Below, one piece after another: positions 25,679-34,121 of a DNA stretch of 64,000 bases. Under the pieces are notes generated by a model. It was not told where the DNA came from. It made no database searches and saw nothing but the letters and a program-made list of their open reading frames with translations. The position numbers and the translations under genes were made by a program. Origin of the DNA: Piscinibacter gummiphilus (GTDB lineage: Bacteria > Pseudomonadota > Gammaproteobacteria > Burkholderiales > Burkholderiaceae_C); assembly GCF_002116905.1 (NCBI RefSeq), contig NZ_CP015118.1, positions 3,410,001-3,474,000 on the forward strand, written 5' to 3'. The number at the start of each line of letters is the position of its first letter. Position 1 is the stretch's first letter.

Positions 25679-25918
25679 TCAGCTCGGGCTTCCCGAGGCC
25701 GGGGCGCTGGCGGGATCGACCGGCGGCACGGTGGCCGGTGCCGACGGCATCGAGGCCTCGGGCAGCGGCGGCGGGGGCACCGGCGTCGGTGCGGGCGCCG
25801 GGGCTTCGGCCGGCGCCGGGGCGGGGGTGACGGGCGCTTCTTCGCGCTTGCTGCAGGCAGCGCTCAGCACGGTGGCCGAGAACAGCACTGCGAGGGACAG
25901 AACCTTGGTCGTTTGCAT
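25679..25918 (-). CDS. Small Pro/Ala-rich lipoprotein
   Basis: A 79-residue protein with a lipoprotein signal: basic start MQTTK, hydrophobic core and lipobox LSAAC, giving a mature N-terminal Cys. The mature part is almost wholly Pro/Ala/Glu-rich low complexity, likely a disordered spacer in the envelope. It lies 11 bp before the SDR on the same strand. No specific function can be assigned. Confidence 0.72.
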   Translation of the reverse strand: MQTTKVLSLAVLFSATVLSAACSKREEAPVTPAPAPAEAPAPAPTPVPPPPLPEASMPSAPATVPPVDPASAPASGSPS

Positions 25919-25993
25919 GGGACGGGTCTCCTCGGAAGGTGAAGACGGCACATGCCGCCCTGCCCTCCCGTGGGCAAACCACGTGCCCGGGTG

Positions 25994-26926
25994 TCAGCTT
26001 TTCGCCTCGGCGGGCTCGCGCGTGACGAGCCAGATGCCCCCGCACACGAGCACCAGTGCGAGGAGGTTCTTCCATTCGAAGATGCTCTCGTGCAGGAACA
26101 CCGCCGAGAGGCCCGCGCCGAAGATCGGCACGAGGAAGTTGAAGGCCGCGACCGTGCTGACGCGGTTGGCGCGCAGCAGCAGGCTCCACAGCGTGAAGGC
26201 GGCCGAGGACAGCAGCGCCATGTAGCCCAGCAGCACGACCGATCCGATGGTGAAGCCCGTCAGCGTGCCGCCGAACGCGAACCCGGCCAGCAGCAGCGCG
26301 GCCCCGCCGATGGCGAGCTGGTAGCCGGTCATCACGACCGAGTCGAGGCGCTGCGACACCCGCTTGCCGTAGATCGACGCGGCCGACAGCACGAGCGCCG
26401 CGATCACGATGAAACCTTCGCCCAGGAGCGTGAAGTGGAAGTCGAGCAGGTCCGGCGTGAAGTTCACGACCATCACGCCCGCGAAGCCGATCAGGCAGCC
26501 CCACACCTTGTTGTGGCTCAGGCGGTCGTTGTGGTAGATGAAGTGGGCCAGCAGCACGCTGAAGAACGTGCCGGTGGCGTTCATGATCGAGCCCTTCACG
26601 CCCGTGGTGTACGCGAGGCCCACGTAGAAGAAGATGTACTGCAGCAGGGTCTGCGTGAGGCCCAGCACCGTGACCTGGCCCAGGGTGCGTGCGTCGAGCC
26701 GCATGGCCGACGAGCGGCCGGTGAACGCGGCGAACACGAGCAGCACGAGGCCGGCGACCAGGAAGCGGTAACCCGCGAAGACGAGTTTGCCGGGCACGTC
26801 GTTCGGGACGATGTGGAACATCTCGTACCCGATCTTGATCGCCGGATACGAGCTCCCCCACAGCAGGCAGCAGAACGTGGCGACGAGGAAGAGGACCTTG
26901 CGGTCCGCGAAGAAGGAGCGGTTCAC
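25994..26926 (-). CDS. EamA/DMT-family permease
   Basis: A 310-residue protein with about ten hydrophobic segments and two EamA repeats (first LLWGSSYPAIKIG, second starting near residue 150 with an AALVLSAASIYGKR segment). This fits the drug/metabolite transporter superfamily of small-molecule exporters in the inner membrane. No ATG fits the start; a GTG at 26926 (VNRSFFADRK) preceded by GGAA is preferred, while a TTG at 26959 would add 11 residues. The substrate is unknown. Confidence 0.88.
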   Translation of the reverse strand: MNRSFFADRKVLFLVATFCCLLWGSSYPAIKIGYEMFHIVPNDVPGKLVFAGYRFLVAGLVLLVFAAFTGRSSAMRLDARTLGQVTVLGLTQTLLQYIFFYVGLAYTTGVKGSIMNATGTFFSVLLAHFIYHNDRLSHNKVWGCLIGFAGVMVVNFTPDLLDFHFTLLGEGFIVIAALVLSAASIYGKRVSQRLDSVVMTGYQLAIGGAALLLAGFAFGGTLTGFTIGSVVLLGYMALLSSAAFTLWSLLLRANRVSTVAAFNFLVPIFGAGLSAVFLHESIFEWKNLLALVLVCGGIWLVTREPAEAKS

Positions 26927-27014
26927 GGCGGGTTCCAGGGCGGCGCCAGCGGCGCGCAAAAGCCCGCGATTATGTCGGGGTTAACGATATCGCACCGTTG
27001 TGGGGCTTTCCGTT

Positions 27015-28073
27015 TCAGGAACTTCCGCGCACGACCAACTCGTACCCCACGTCCACGTTGTGCGGCACGTCCGCCTCGCCGCGCATCAGCCCCAGCAGCA
27101 TCGTGGCCGCCTGGGCGCCGATCTGCGCGCGGGGCGTGCGCACGGTGGTGAGCGGCGGCAGCATCTGGTCGCTGCCCTCGAGGTCGTTGAAACCGGTCAC
27201 CGCGATGCGCTCGGGCACCGGAATCCCCAGCCGCAGCGCCGCCAGCAGGCCGCCCTGGCCCAGGTCGTCGTTGCAGAAGAAGATGGCATCGACGTCCGGG
27301 TGCCGGGCCAGCAACGCCTCGAACATCTCCGCGCCGAGCGCGATCGACGAACGCCGCGGGTCGAGCCATTCGAGCGCCGCATCGTGCCGCCCCGCATCGC
27401 GCAGGCAGCGGCGGTAGCCTTCGAGGCGCTGCATCACGCGCGCGTCGAGCTGGGCGCCCACGAAGGCGATGCGGCGGCGGCCCCGTTCGACGAGGTGCCG
27501 CGTGACGGCGTGTCCGGCGTCCTCCTGCGAGAACCCCACGCAGAAGACGTCCGGCTGGGCGCTCGTCTCCATCACGTGCACGCACGGCAGCCGGCTCGAC
27601 GCCACGAGGCGGCTCCCCGCCTCGCTGCGGTCGAATCCGGTCACGATCAGGCCCGCGGGACGGTGGGCCATGTAGCTGCGCAGCAGCAGTTCCTCCTCGT
27701 GCGCGTCGTAGTGCGTCACGCCGATCAGGCTCTGGTAGCCGGCCGGGAGCAGCACGCTCTGCACGGCCTCCAGCAGGTCGACGAACAGGCGGTTCGTCAG
27801 CAGCGGCACGAGCACAGCCACGTGCGTGCTGCGGCTCGACGCAAGCGCCCGGGCCGCGGGGTCCGGCACGTAGCCGAGCGCGTCGGCGGCCGCCTGCACC
27901 TTGGCCACCAGCGCCTCGGCCACTCCCCGGTCCCGGCGCAACGCACGGGACGCGGTGATGGGGCTCACGCCCGCGGCCTTGGCCACGTCGGCGAGGGTCA
28001 CCCGGCCGGAGGAACGCCGGCGTTTTTCCACGGGTGGAGCGGCGGGCGGTGGCGCGGAGGACTCGGAAGGCAC
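27015..28073 (-). CDS. gntR: LacI-family repressor, GntR type
   Basis: A 352-residue LacI/GalR regulator: a basic leader of about 24 residues, helix-turn-helix VTLADVAKAAGVSPITASRAL, hinge ALGYVPDPAARALAS and a periplasmic-binding-protein-like effector domain (FFCNDDLGQGGLL, VTGFNDLEGSD). It is divergent from gluconokinase and a TRAP transporter, so it most likely represses them and is released by gluconate or a phosphorylated product. Two 14-bp palindromes in the shared gap are its probable operators. Confidence 0.9.
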   Translation of the reverse strand: MPSESSAPPPAAPPVEKRRRSSGRVTLADVAKAAGVSPITASRALRRDRGVAEALVAKVQAAADALGYVPDPAARALASSRSTHVAVLVPLLTNRLFVDLLEAVQSVLLPAGYQSLIGVTHYDAHEEELLLRSYMAHRPAGLIVTGFDRSEAGSRLVASSRLPCVHVMETSAQPDVFCVGFSQEDAGHAVTRHLVERGRRRIAFVGAQLDARVMQRLEGYRRCLRDAGRHDAALEWLDPRRSSIALGAEMFEALLARHPDVDAIFFCNDDLGQGGLLAALRLGIPVPERIAVTGFNDLEGSDQMLPPLTTVRTPRAQIGAQAATMLLGLMRGEADVPHNVDVGYELVVRGSS

Positions 28074-28112
28074 GGGTTATCCCTAGGGTGTTTTGTTCTG
28101 ATGCGAGGACTA

Positions 28113-28126
28113 GGATAGCGCTATCC
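28113..28126. promoter_or_regulatory. GntR operator 1
   Basis: Perfect 14-bp palindrome GGATAGCGCTATCC, 40 bp upstream of the gntR start, with the central CpG typical of LacI-family operators. It differs from operator 2 only by a symmetric T-to-C/A-to-G change. Autoregulation of gntR is inferred. Confidence 0.78.
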
Positions 28127-28212
28127 AACCGGGAAGTGCAAGCCAGAAGCGAGCGACGGCCCGGGACCGGAAACTGGGCGCGTGTCACCACGCGCCTTTT
28201 TTGGCCCCGCTG

Positions 28213-28226
28213 GGACAGCGCTGTCC
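28213..28226. promoter_or_regulatory. GntR operator 2
   Basis: Perfect 14-bp palindrome GGACAGCGCTGTCC, 28 bp upstream of the gluconokinase ATG and exactly 100 bp from operator 1. The pair suggests a repression loop across the intergenic region. Confidence 0.78.
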
Positions 28227-28254
28227 TGTTCCAGCCCACCTCCTGCTCCACACG

Positions 28255-28755
28255 ATGAACTCGCTGGTTTTCATGGGCGTCGCCGGTTGCGGCAAATCCT
28301 CCCTCGGAGCGGCCGTCGCGTCCGCCGTCGGGCTGCCGCTGATCGAGGGCGACGACTTCCATTCCGACAAGAGCAAGCAGCTGATGCGCAGCGGCGTGCC
28401 CCTGACCGACGAGCTCCGGGCCGGCTGGCTGGAGACCCTCGGCACCGAGCTGGCCGCCCGCCCGGACGGTGCCGTGCTCACCTGCTCGTCGCTCAAGCGC
28501 GCCTACCGCGAGGTGCTCCGCCGCCACTCGCCGGGCCTGCGCTTCGTCTTCCTCGACATCACCCGTGACGAGGCGATGCGCCGCGTGGCCTCGCGCGCCG
28601 GCGCCCACCTCTTCCCCACCACCCTGGTCGACAGCCAGTTCGCCACCCTCGAGTCGCCGGTCGGCGAAGCGGGTGTGCTGCGCGTCGACGCCACCGCTCC
28701 GCTGCCCGACCTCGTCGCGCAGGTGTCGGCCTGGTTCCCGAAGGACCGTCCATGA
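28255..28755 (+). CDS. gntK: Gluconokinase
   Basis: A 166-residue gluconokinase of the GntK type, phosphorylating D-gluconate to 6-phosphogluconate. P-loop GVAGCGKSS, substrate region EGDDFHSDKSKQLMRSGVPL and TCSSLKRAYREVLR match the family, and the length is normal. It leads an operon with three TRAP transporter genes and an SDR, the next gene overlapping by 4 bp. Control by the divergent GntR through the palindrome 28 bp upstream is inferred. Confidence 0.95.
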   Translation: MNSLVFMGVAGCGKSSLGAAVASAVGLPLIEGDDFHSDKSKQLMRSGVPLTDELRAGWLETLGTELAARPDGAVLTCSSLKRAYREVLRRHSPGLRFVFLDITRDEAMRRVASRAGAHLFPTTLVDSQFATLESPVGEAGVLRVDATAPLPDLVAQVSAWFPKDRP

Positions 28756-29264
28756 CTCCCGTCCCCTCCCTTCCCCCCCGCCCGCTGTGGCAGCGCGCGG
28801 CCGAGACCGCGATGGGCCTGTGCCTCGCGGTGATGGCCGTCGCCGTGTTCGTCAACGTCGTGCTGCGCTACGGCTTCGGCGACGGCGTGCCCGCGAGCGA
28901 GGAACTCTCGCGCCTGTTGTTCGTGTGGATGGTGTTCATCGGCGCCACCGCCGCCTACCCGCTCGGCGAACACATGGCCTTCACCGCGCTGCTGCGACCG
29001 TTCCAGCACCGCAGCCCCGGGTTCCTCGCGCTGATGACCCGGCTGATCCACGCACTGGTGGTCTTCACCTGCGTGCTGATCGCCTGGGGCTCCTGGCAGC
29101 AGGTGGTCGTCGGCATGGACAGCACGAGCGTCGTGATGGGCTATCGCATGGCCCTGCTGCCGCTGCCGGCCTTCCTCTGCTCGGTGGCCATCGGCGTGAT
29201 GGCCACCGTCGACCTCGTCCGCAACAAACCCATCGACTTCGGACACGAGTCCGAGGTCGAGTGA
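28752..29264 (+). CDS. TRAP transporter small permease (DctQ type)
   Basis: A 170-residue membrane protein with four hydrophobic segments. FVNVVLRYGFGDGVPASEEL and LFVWMVFIGATAAY are the family signature of the DctQ small subunit. It starts inside the stop of gntK (ATGA), so it belongs to the gluconate operon. Together with the large permease and the binding protein it should form a sodium-driven uptake system. Confidence 0.93.
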   Translation: MTPVPSLPPRPLWQRAAETAMGLCLAVMAVAVFVNVVLRYGFGDGVPASEELSRLLFVWMVFIGATAAYPLGEHMAFTALLRPFQHRSPGFLALMTRLIHALVVFTCVLIAWGSWQQVVVGMDSTSVVMGYRMALLPLPAFLCSVAIGVMATVDLVRNKPIDFGHESEVE

Positions 29265-29286
29265 CCGGCCCCCAAGGAACCTCGTC

Positions 29287-30576
29287 ATGAACCAAGGTCT
29301 CGTGGCCGTCATCTTCCTCGTCGGCATGCTGTTCTTCATGGGCATCGGCGTGCCGCTCGCGTTCGCGCTGGTGCTCACCGGCGCCTCGATGGCGTATGCC
29401 CTCGGGTTCTGGGACACCCAGCTCTTCGCGCAGAACCTCGTCGCGGGCGTCGACAGCTTCCCGCTGCTCGCCGTCCCGTTCTTCATCCTCGCCGGCGAAC
29501 TGATGAACGCCGGCGGCATCTCGAGCCGCATCATCGGCATGGCGCAGGCCTGGGTGGGCCACATCAAGGGCGGGCTGGGCTTCGTCGTGATCGGCGCGGC
29601 CATCCTGATGGCCAGCATGAGCGGTTCGGCGCTGGCCGACACCGCGTCGCTCGCCACCATCCTGCTGCCGATGATGCGCCAGGCCGGCTACCCGCTCGAC
29701 AAGTCCGCGGGGCTGATCGCCTCCGGCGGCATCATCGCGCCGATCATCCCGCCGTCGATGCCGTTCGTGGTGTACGGCGTGACCACCAACACCTCGATCT
29801 CCGCGCTGTTCCTGTCCGGCATCGTGCCGGGGCTCATCATGGGCGCCGGCCTCATCATCGCGTGGAAGCTCGTGGTCCGGAAGACCGACCTCGCGCCGGG
29901 CGTGCCGCTGCCGATGGTCGACCGCCTCAAGGCCACCGCGAAGGCGTTCTGGGCGATCCTGATGCCGGTGATCATCATCGGCGGCATGAAGACCGGCGTC
30001 TTCACGCCGACCGAGGCGGCCGTGGTGGCCTCGGCGTACGCGCTCGTCGTCGCGCTGTTCGTGCACCGTGAGATGAGCTTCGCGCAATTGCACGGCGTGC
30101 TGATCCGCGCGGCCAAGACCACCGCCATCGTGATGTTCCTGGTGGCCGGCGCCCAGGTGGCGAGCTACATGGTCACGCTGGCCGACCTGCCCGCCACGCT
30201 GACCGAATGGCTCGGCCCGCTCGTCGACCACCCGCGCCTGCTGATGGCGCTGATGATGTTCGCGCTGGTCGTGATCGGCACCGCGCTCGACCTCACCCCG
30301 ACCATCCTGATCATGGCCCCGGTGATGCTGCCCATCGCCACGAAGGCCGGCATCGACCCGGTGTACTTCGGCCTGATGTTCGTGCTGAACGGCGCCATCG
30401 GCCTGATCACGCCGCCCGTGGGCACCGTGCTCAACGTGGTGGCCGGCGTGGGCCGCATGCGGCTCGAGCAGGTGGTGCGCGGCGTGAACCCGTACCTGTT
30501 CACCTACCTGCTGATCCTCGCCCTGTTCGTCGTGTTTCCCCAGATCGTGACCGCGCCCGTGGCGTGGATGCGCTGA
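29287..30576 (+). CDS. TRAP transporter large permease (DctM type)
   Basis: A 429-residue DctM subunit with about 12 membrane segments. Conserved stretches include FPLLAVPFFILAGELMNAGG, GSALADTASLATILLP and GGIIAPIIPPSMPFVVYG, which line the transport path in this family. The length is standard. Gluconate or a related sugar acid is inferred as substrate from the adjacent gluconokinase. Confidence 0.95.
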   Translation: MNQGLVAVIFLVGMLFFMGIGVPLAFALVLTGASMAYALGFWDTQLFAQNLVAGVDSFPLLAVPFFILAGELMNAGGISSRIIGMAQAWVGHIKGGLGFVVIGAAILMASMSGSALADTASLATILLPMMRQAGYPLDKSAGLIASGGIIAPIIPPSMPFVVYGVTTNTSISALFLSGIVPGLIMGAGLIIAWKLVVRKTDLAPGVPLPMVDRLKATAKAFWAILMPVIIIGGMKTGVFTPTEAAVVASAYALVVALFVHREMSFAQLHGVLIRAAKTTAIVMFLVAGAQVASYMVTLADLPATLTEWLGPLVDHPRLLMALMMFALVVIGTALDLTPTILIMAPVMLPIATKAGIDPVYFGLMFVLNGAIGLITPPVGTVLNVVAGVGRMRLEQVVRGVNPYLFTYLLILALFVVFPQIVTAPVAWMR

Positions 30577-30604
30577 CCCCCGCTTTACCCAGAAGGAGTT
30601 CCCC

Positions 30605-31609
30605 ATGAAGTTCATTCGTCGCACGCTGATCGCCGGCCTCGTGCTGGCCGCCGTGGCCCCCGCCTTCGCGCAGGACATCAAGCCCCGCCTGATCCGGTTC
30701 GGGTACGGTCTGAACGAGCAGTCGAACCAGGGCCGCGCGGTGAAAGTCTTCCAGCAGGAAGTCGAGAAGCTGTCGGGCGGCAAGATGAAGGTGCGCGCCT
30801 TCGGCGCCGCGAGCCTCGGCCCGGACGTCCAGATGCAGCAGGCCCTGATCGGCGGCGCGCAGGAGATGATGGTGGGCTCCACCGCCACCCTCGTGGGCAT
30901 CACGAAGGAGATGGCGCTGTGGGACACGCCGTTCCTCTTCAACAACGTGAAGGAAGCCGACACGGTGCTCGACGGCCCGGTGGGCGAGAAGGTCAAGGGC
31001 AAGCTCGCCGAAAAGGGCCTCGTGGGCCTCGTCTACTGGGAGAACGGCTTCCGCAACCTGACCAACAGCAAGCGGTCGGTGACCAAGCTGGAAGACCTGA
31101 ACGGCGTGAAGCTGCGCGTGATGCAGAACGCGGTGTTCCTCGACAGCTTCAAGGCCCTCGGCGCGAACGTGGTGCCGCTGCCCTTCCCCGAGCTGTTCCC
31201 GGCGCTGGAGACCGGCGCGGTCGACGGCCAGGAGAACCCGTACAACACGATCCTCTCCAGCAAGTTCTACGAGGTGCAGAAATACCTGAGCGTCACGAAC
31301 CACGTCTACAGCCCGTGGATCGTCACGGTCAGCAAGAAGTTCTGGGACGGCCTGAGCAAGGACGAGCAGAAGGTGCTGATGGACGCCGCGAAGAAGAGCC
31401 GCGACTTCGAGCGCAAGGACACGCGTGACGAGGCCGCGAAGGCGCTGGCCGAGCTGAAGCAGAAGGGCATGGTCGTCAACGAGCTGAGCCCGGCCGAGAC
31501 GGCCCGCATGCGCGACAAGCTGACGCGCGTGAACGCCACGGTGGCCAGCAGCGTCGGCATGGACCTGTGGAAGGAAACGCAGGACGAGCTGGCGAAGATC
31601 CGCAAATGA
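30605..31609 (+). CDS. TRAP transporter substrate-binding protein (DctP type)
   Basis: A 334-residue periplasmic protein with a clear Sec signal ending in APAFAQ. The family hallmarks follow: the selectivity Arg and surrounding LNGVKLRVMQNAVFLDSFKA, then PLPFPELFPALETGAVDGQE, the P5-box region that contacts a carboxylate ligand. It is preceded by AAGGAG and follows the large permease by 28 bp. The carboxylate-binding fold fits gluconate or another aldonate. Confidence 0.95.
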   Translation: MKFIRRTLIAGLVLAAVAPAFAQDIKPRLIRFGYGLNEQSNQGRAVKVFQQEVEKLSGGKMKVRAFGAASLGPDVQMQQALIGGAQEMMVGSTATLVGITKEMALWDTPFLFNNVKEADTVLDGPVGEKVKGKLAEKGLVGLVYWENGFRNLTNSKRSVTKLEDLNGVKLRVMQNAVFLDSFKALGANVVPLPFPELFPALETGAVDGQENPYNTILSSKFYEVQKYLSVTNHVYSPWIVTVSKKFWDGLSKDEQKVLMDAAKKSRDFERKDTRDEAAKALAELKQKGMVVNELSPAETARMRDKLTRVNATVASSVGMDLWKETQDELAKIRK

Positions 31610-32346
31610 GCACCGGCGCCTCCCGCATCGCGTGGGTGACGGGCGGTGGCACGGGCATCGGCCTGGCCGGTGCCCAGGCGCTCGCGGCCGAGGGCTGGAC
31701 GGTGGTGCTGTCCGGCCGCCGCGAGGACACCCTCGCCGAGGCCTGCGCATCGATCACGGCCCGAGGCGGGCGGGCCGAGGCGCTCGTGGTGGACGTGGCG
31801 CACGCCGCGGCCACCGCCGGCGCGGCGGCGTCCATCGCCGCGAGACACGGGCGCATCGACCTGCTCGTGAACGCCGCCGGCATCAACGTGCCGAAACGCA
31901 GCTGGTCCGACTGCACCGCGGCCGACTGGGACCGCGTCATCGACATCAACCTCAAGGGCGTGGTGAACGCGATGCGTGGCGTGCTGCCCGCGATGCGCGC
32001 GGCCCATGGCGGCACGATCATCAACGTGGCCTCCTGGGCCGGCCGCTTCGTCTCGACGATGCCGGGCGCCGCGTACACCGCCAGCAAGACGGCCGTGGCC
32101 GCGCTGACGCACGAATTCAACATCGAGGAGTTCCGCCACGGCCTGCGGGCGTGCTGCCTGCTGCCCGCGGAGGTCGCCACGCCGATCATGGCGCAACGGC
32201 CGGTGCCGCCGTCGCCGGAGGACCTCGCGCGCATGCTGCAGCCGGAGGACCTCGGGCGGACGATCGCGTTCGTGGCGGGCATGCCGCCGCACGTGTGCGT
32301 CAACGAGATCCTGATCAGCCCCACCTGGAACCGGACGTTCCTCTGA
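31606..32346 (+). CDS. SDR family oxidoreductase of the gluconate/TRAP operon
   Basis: A 246-residue classical SDR: TGGGTGIGLA, NAAGIN, catalytic Ser in NVASWAG and YTASK. It overlaps the stop of the binding-protein gene by 4 bp and is the last gene of the operon. A role in oxidising or reducing the imported sugar acid (a ketogluconate or similar) is inferred from context only; the family alone does not tell the substrate. Confidence 0.9.
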   Translation: MSTGASRIAWVTGGGTGIGLAGAQALAAEGWTVVLSGRREDTLAEACASITARGGRAEALVVDVAHAAATAGAAASIAARHGRIDLLVNAAGINVPKRSWSDCTAADWDRVIDINLKGVVNAMRGVLPAMRAAHGGTIINVASWAGRFVSTMPGAAYTASKTAVAALTHEFNIEEFRHGLRACCLLPAEVATPIMAQRPVPPSPEDLARMLQPEDLGRTIAFVAGMPPHVCVNEILISPTWNRTFL

Positions 32347-32367
32347 GCCTTCATGGAGTGTGAATTC

Positions 32368-32384
32368 CGTCACGGCGTCGTCAT
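32368..32384 (+). promoter_or_regulatory. Possible PHO box upstream of the phytase-like gene
   Basis: Two CGTCA half-sites begin exactly 11 bp apart (32368 and 32379), the spacing of the direct repeats in a PhoB box (7 bp plus 4-bp spacer), 58 bp before the ATG. The downstream -10 is poor. It is a candidate only. Confidence 0.3.
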
Positions 32385-32441
32385 CGCCGGTCGGTAGCGT
32401 GCGCGGGTTCGTCGTCGAGAACCCATCCCACAGGACCCCGC

Positions 32442-33815
32442 ATGACCCCCCTCCTCCGCCCGCTGCCGCTCGTCGCGGCCCTCGCCTTCGCGTGCGCCTC
32501 GGCCCACGCCGCGCCCACGCTCGTCGGTTTCGCCAGGCTCGACGCGAACACCTTCTCCGACGGTCCCACGTCCGGCCAGTTCGTCGCCCCGGCCAACGGC
32601 ATCACGCCGCCGTTCGTGCGCAAGCAGCCGGTGCAGGGCTTCTCGGCCGTGCTCGACGGACCGCGCCACGGCACGTACTACGTGATGCCCGACAACGGCT
32701 TCGGCACCAAGCCGAACTCGCCCGACGCGCTGCTGCGCATGTACGCGGTGGAGCCGCAGTTCCGCACCCGCCGCGGCGGCCGCGGCACGGTGGAACCGGT
32801 GTCCTTCGACAAGGGCCACGACACCCGCTCGTTCCACGCCGCCTCGCGCATCACGCTGCGCGACCCGGACCGCAAGCTCGGCTTCCCCCTCGTCGCCGAC
32901 GGCACGTACTACCCGTACGGCGGCACCGGCCCGGGCAGCGCCACGATCCCCGTGGACCCGGCCATCCGCGCGGGCCGCCTGCTGACCGGCGCCGACTTCG
33001 ACATCGAATCGGTGCGCGAGGACCGCTACGGCAACCTGTGGTTCGGTGAGGAGTTCGGTCCGTTCCTGATCAAGACCGACCGCACCGGCAAAGTCCTCGC
33101 CCGCGAGTTCCCGCTGGCCGGCGTGCAGTCGCCGCAGAACCCGTACCTCGGCACCGCGACGCCCACGCTGCGCGGTTCCAACGGTTTCGAGGGCATGGGC
33201 ATGAACTCGGCCGGCACGAAGCTGTACCCGCTGCTCGAAGGCCCCCTCGTCGCCGACACGAACCAGAAGCGCCTGATCATCAGCGAGTTCGACATCAAGA
33301 CCGAGGCCTACACCGGCCGCAAGTGGGCCTACCGCCTCGACGCCCTCGGCACGAACATCGGCGACATGACGGCCGTGAACGACAACGAGTTCCTCGTCAT
33401 CGAGCGCAACGTCACGGCGGGCGACCCGAACCGTCCGGAGACGTTCCCGACGCCCGCCAACTTCAAGAAGATCTACAAGATCGACCTGAGCAAGGTGGAC
33501 GCCGACGGTTTCGTCGAGAAGAAGGAGATCGTCGACCTGCTGAACGTCGCCGACCCCGACGACCTCGACCGCGACGGCTTCAAGCGCTTCACGTTCCCGT
33601 TCGTCACGATCGAGGACGTGCTGATCGTCGACGACCGCACGCTGCTGGTCATCAACGACAACAACTACCCGGGCAACGGCGGCCGCACGCTGACCGCGCC
33701 AGACGGCACCGAGTTCATCCTCATCCGCCTGGACGATGCGCTCGACACGCCGATCGAGGCCGACAACGGCGACGGCCGCGAGGACCATCGCCGCCACCGT
33801 CCCTTCCGGGACTGA
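32442..33815 (+). CDS. Exported phytase-like esterase domain protein
   Basis: A 457-residue secreted protein. A Sec signal ends in SAHAAPT; the rest matches the 'esterase-like activity of phytase' beta-propeller family (FSAVLDG, YYVMPDNGFGTK, LWFGEEFGPFLIKTD, NGFEGMGM). Acidic, metal-binding-type residues (D, E, N) recur at blade turns. The C-terminus is Asp/Arg/His-rich. These proteins are thought to hydrolyse phosphate esters outside the cell, but activity is rarely shown. It stands alone between the gluconate operon and a small convergent gene. Confidence 0.85.
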   Translation: MTPLLRPLPLVAALAFACASAHAAPTLVGFARLDANTFSDGPTSGQFVAPANGITPPFVRKQPVQGFSAVLDGPRHGTYYVMPDNGFGTKPNSPDALLRMYAVEPQFRTRRGGRGTVEPVSFDKGHDTRSFHAASRITLRDPDRKLGFPLVADGTYYPYGGTGPGSATIPVDPAIRAGRLLTGADFDIESVREDRYGNLWFGEEFGPFLIKTDRTGKVLAREFPLAGVQSPQNPYLGTATPTLRGSNGFEGMGMNSAGTKLYPLLEGPLVADTNQKRLIISEFDIKTEAYTGRKWAYRLDALGTNIGDMTAVNDNEFLVIERNVTAGDPNRPETFPTPANFKKIYKIDLSKVDADGFVEKKEIVDLLNVADPDDLDRDGFKRFTFPFVTIEDVLIVDDRTLLVINDNNYPGNGGRTLTAPDGTEFILIRLDDALDTPIEADNGDGREDHRRHRPFRD

Positions 33816-33846
33816 GCCCCGCGCCCGGTCGCTCGGTCTCAGTGTC

Positions 33847-34026
33847 TCAGTGATAGTGCAACGGCGACTCGGGCACGATCGGCTGCGCCTGCACCGACTC
33901 GGACTCGACGTCGTCGGGCGCCTGCGCCGGCGTCACCACCGGTGACACCGGCGTGGCGCGCATGCGGTCCCAGGCCTGCTTCGCCAGCACGGCAGTGATC
34001 GCGACGGTGATGAGCTTGCGCAACAT
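33847..34026 (-). CDS. Small membrane-anchored hypothetical protein
   Basis: A 59-residue protein: an N-terminal helix (MLRKLITVAITAVLAKQAWD) that may insert in or lie on the membrane, followed by a Pro/Val/Glu-rich tail ending in HYH. GAGGAG sits at ideal distance before the ATG, which makes translation likely despite the size. No family is recognised. It is convergent with the phytase-like gene. Confidence 0.55.
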   Translation of the reverse strand: MLRKLITVAITAVLAKQAWDRMRATPVSPVVTPAQAPDDVESESVQAQPIVPESPLHYH

Positions 34027-34121
34027 GATGGGCTCCTCGTGATGGACGGGCAGCCTCCAGCGTAGGACCAGGAGCGCGCGGTGCGCATCGGGCGCCGTCG
34101 CGGCCGCCCGTAGGCAGCGCC

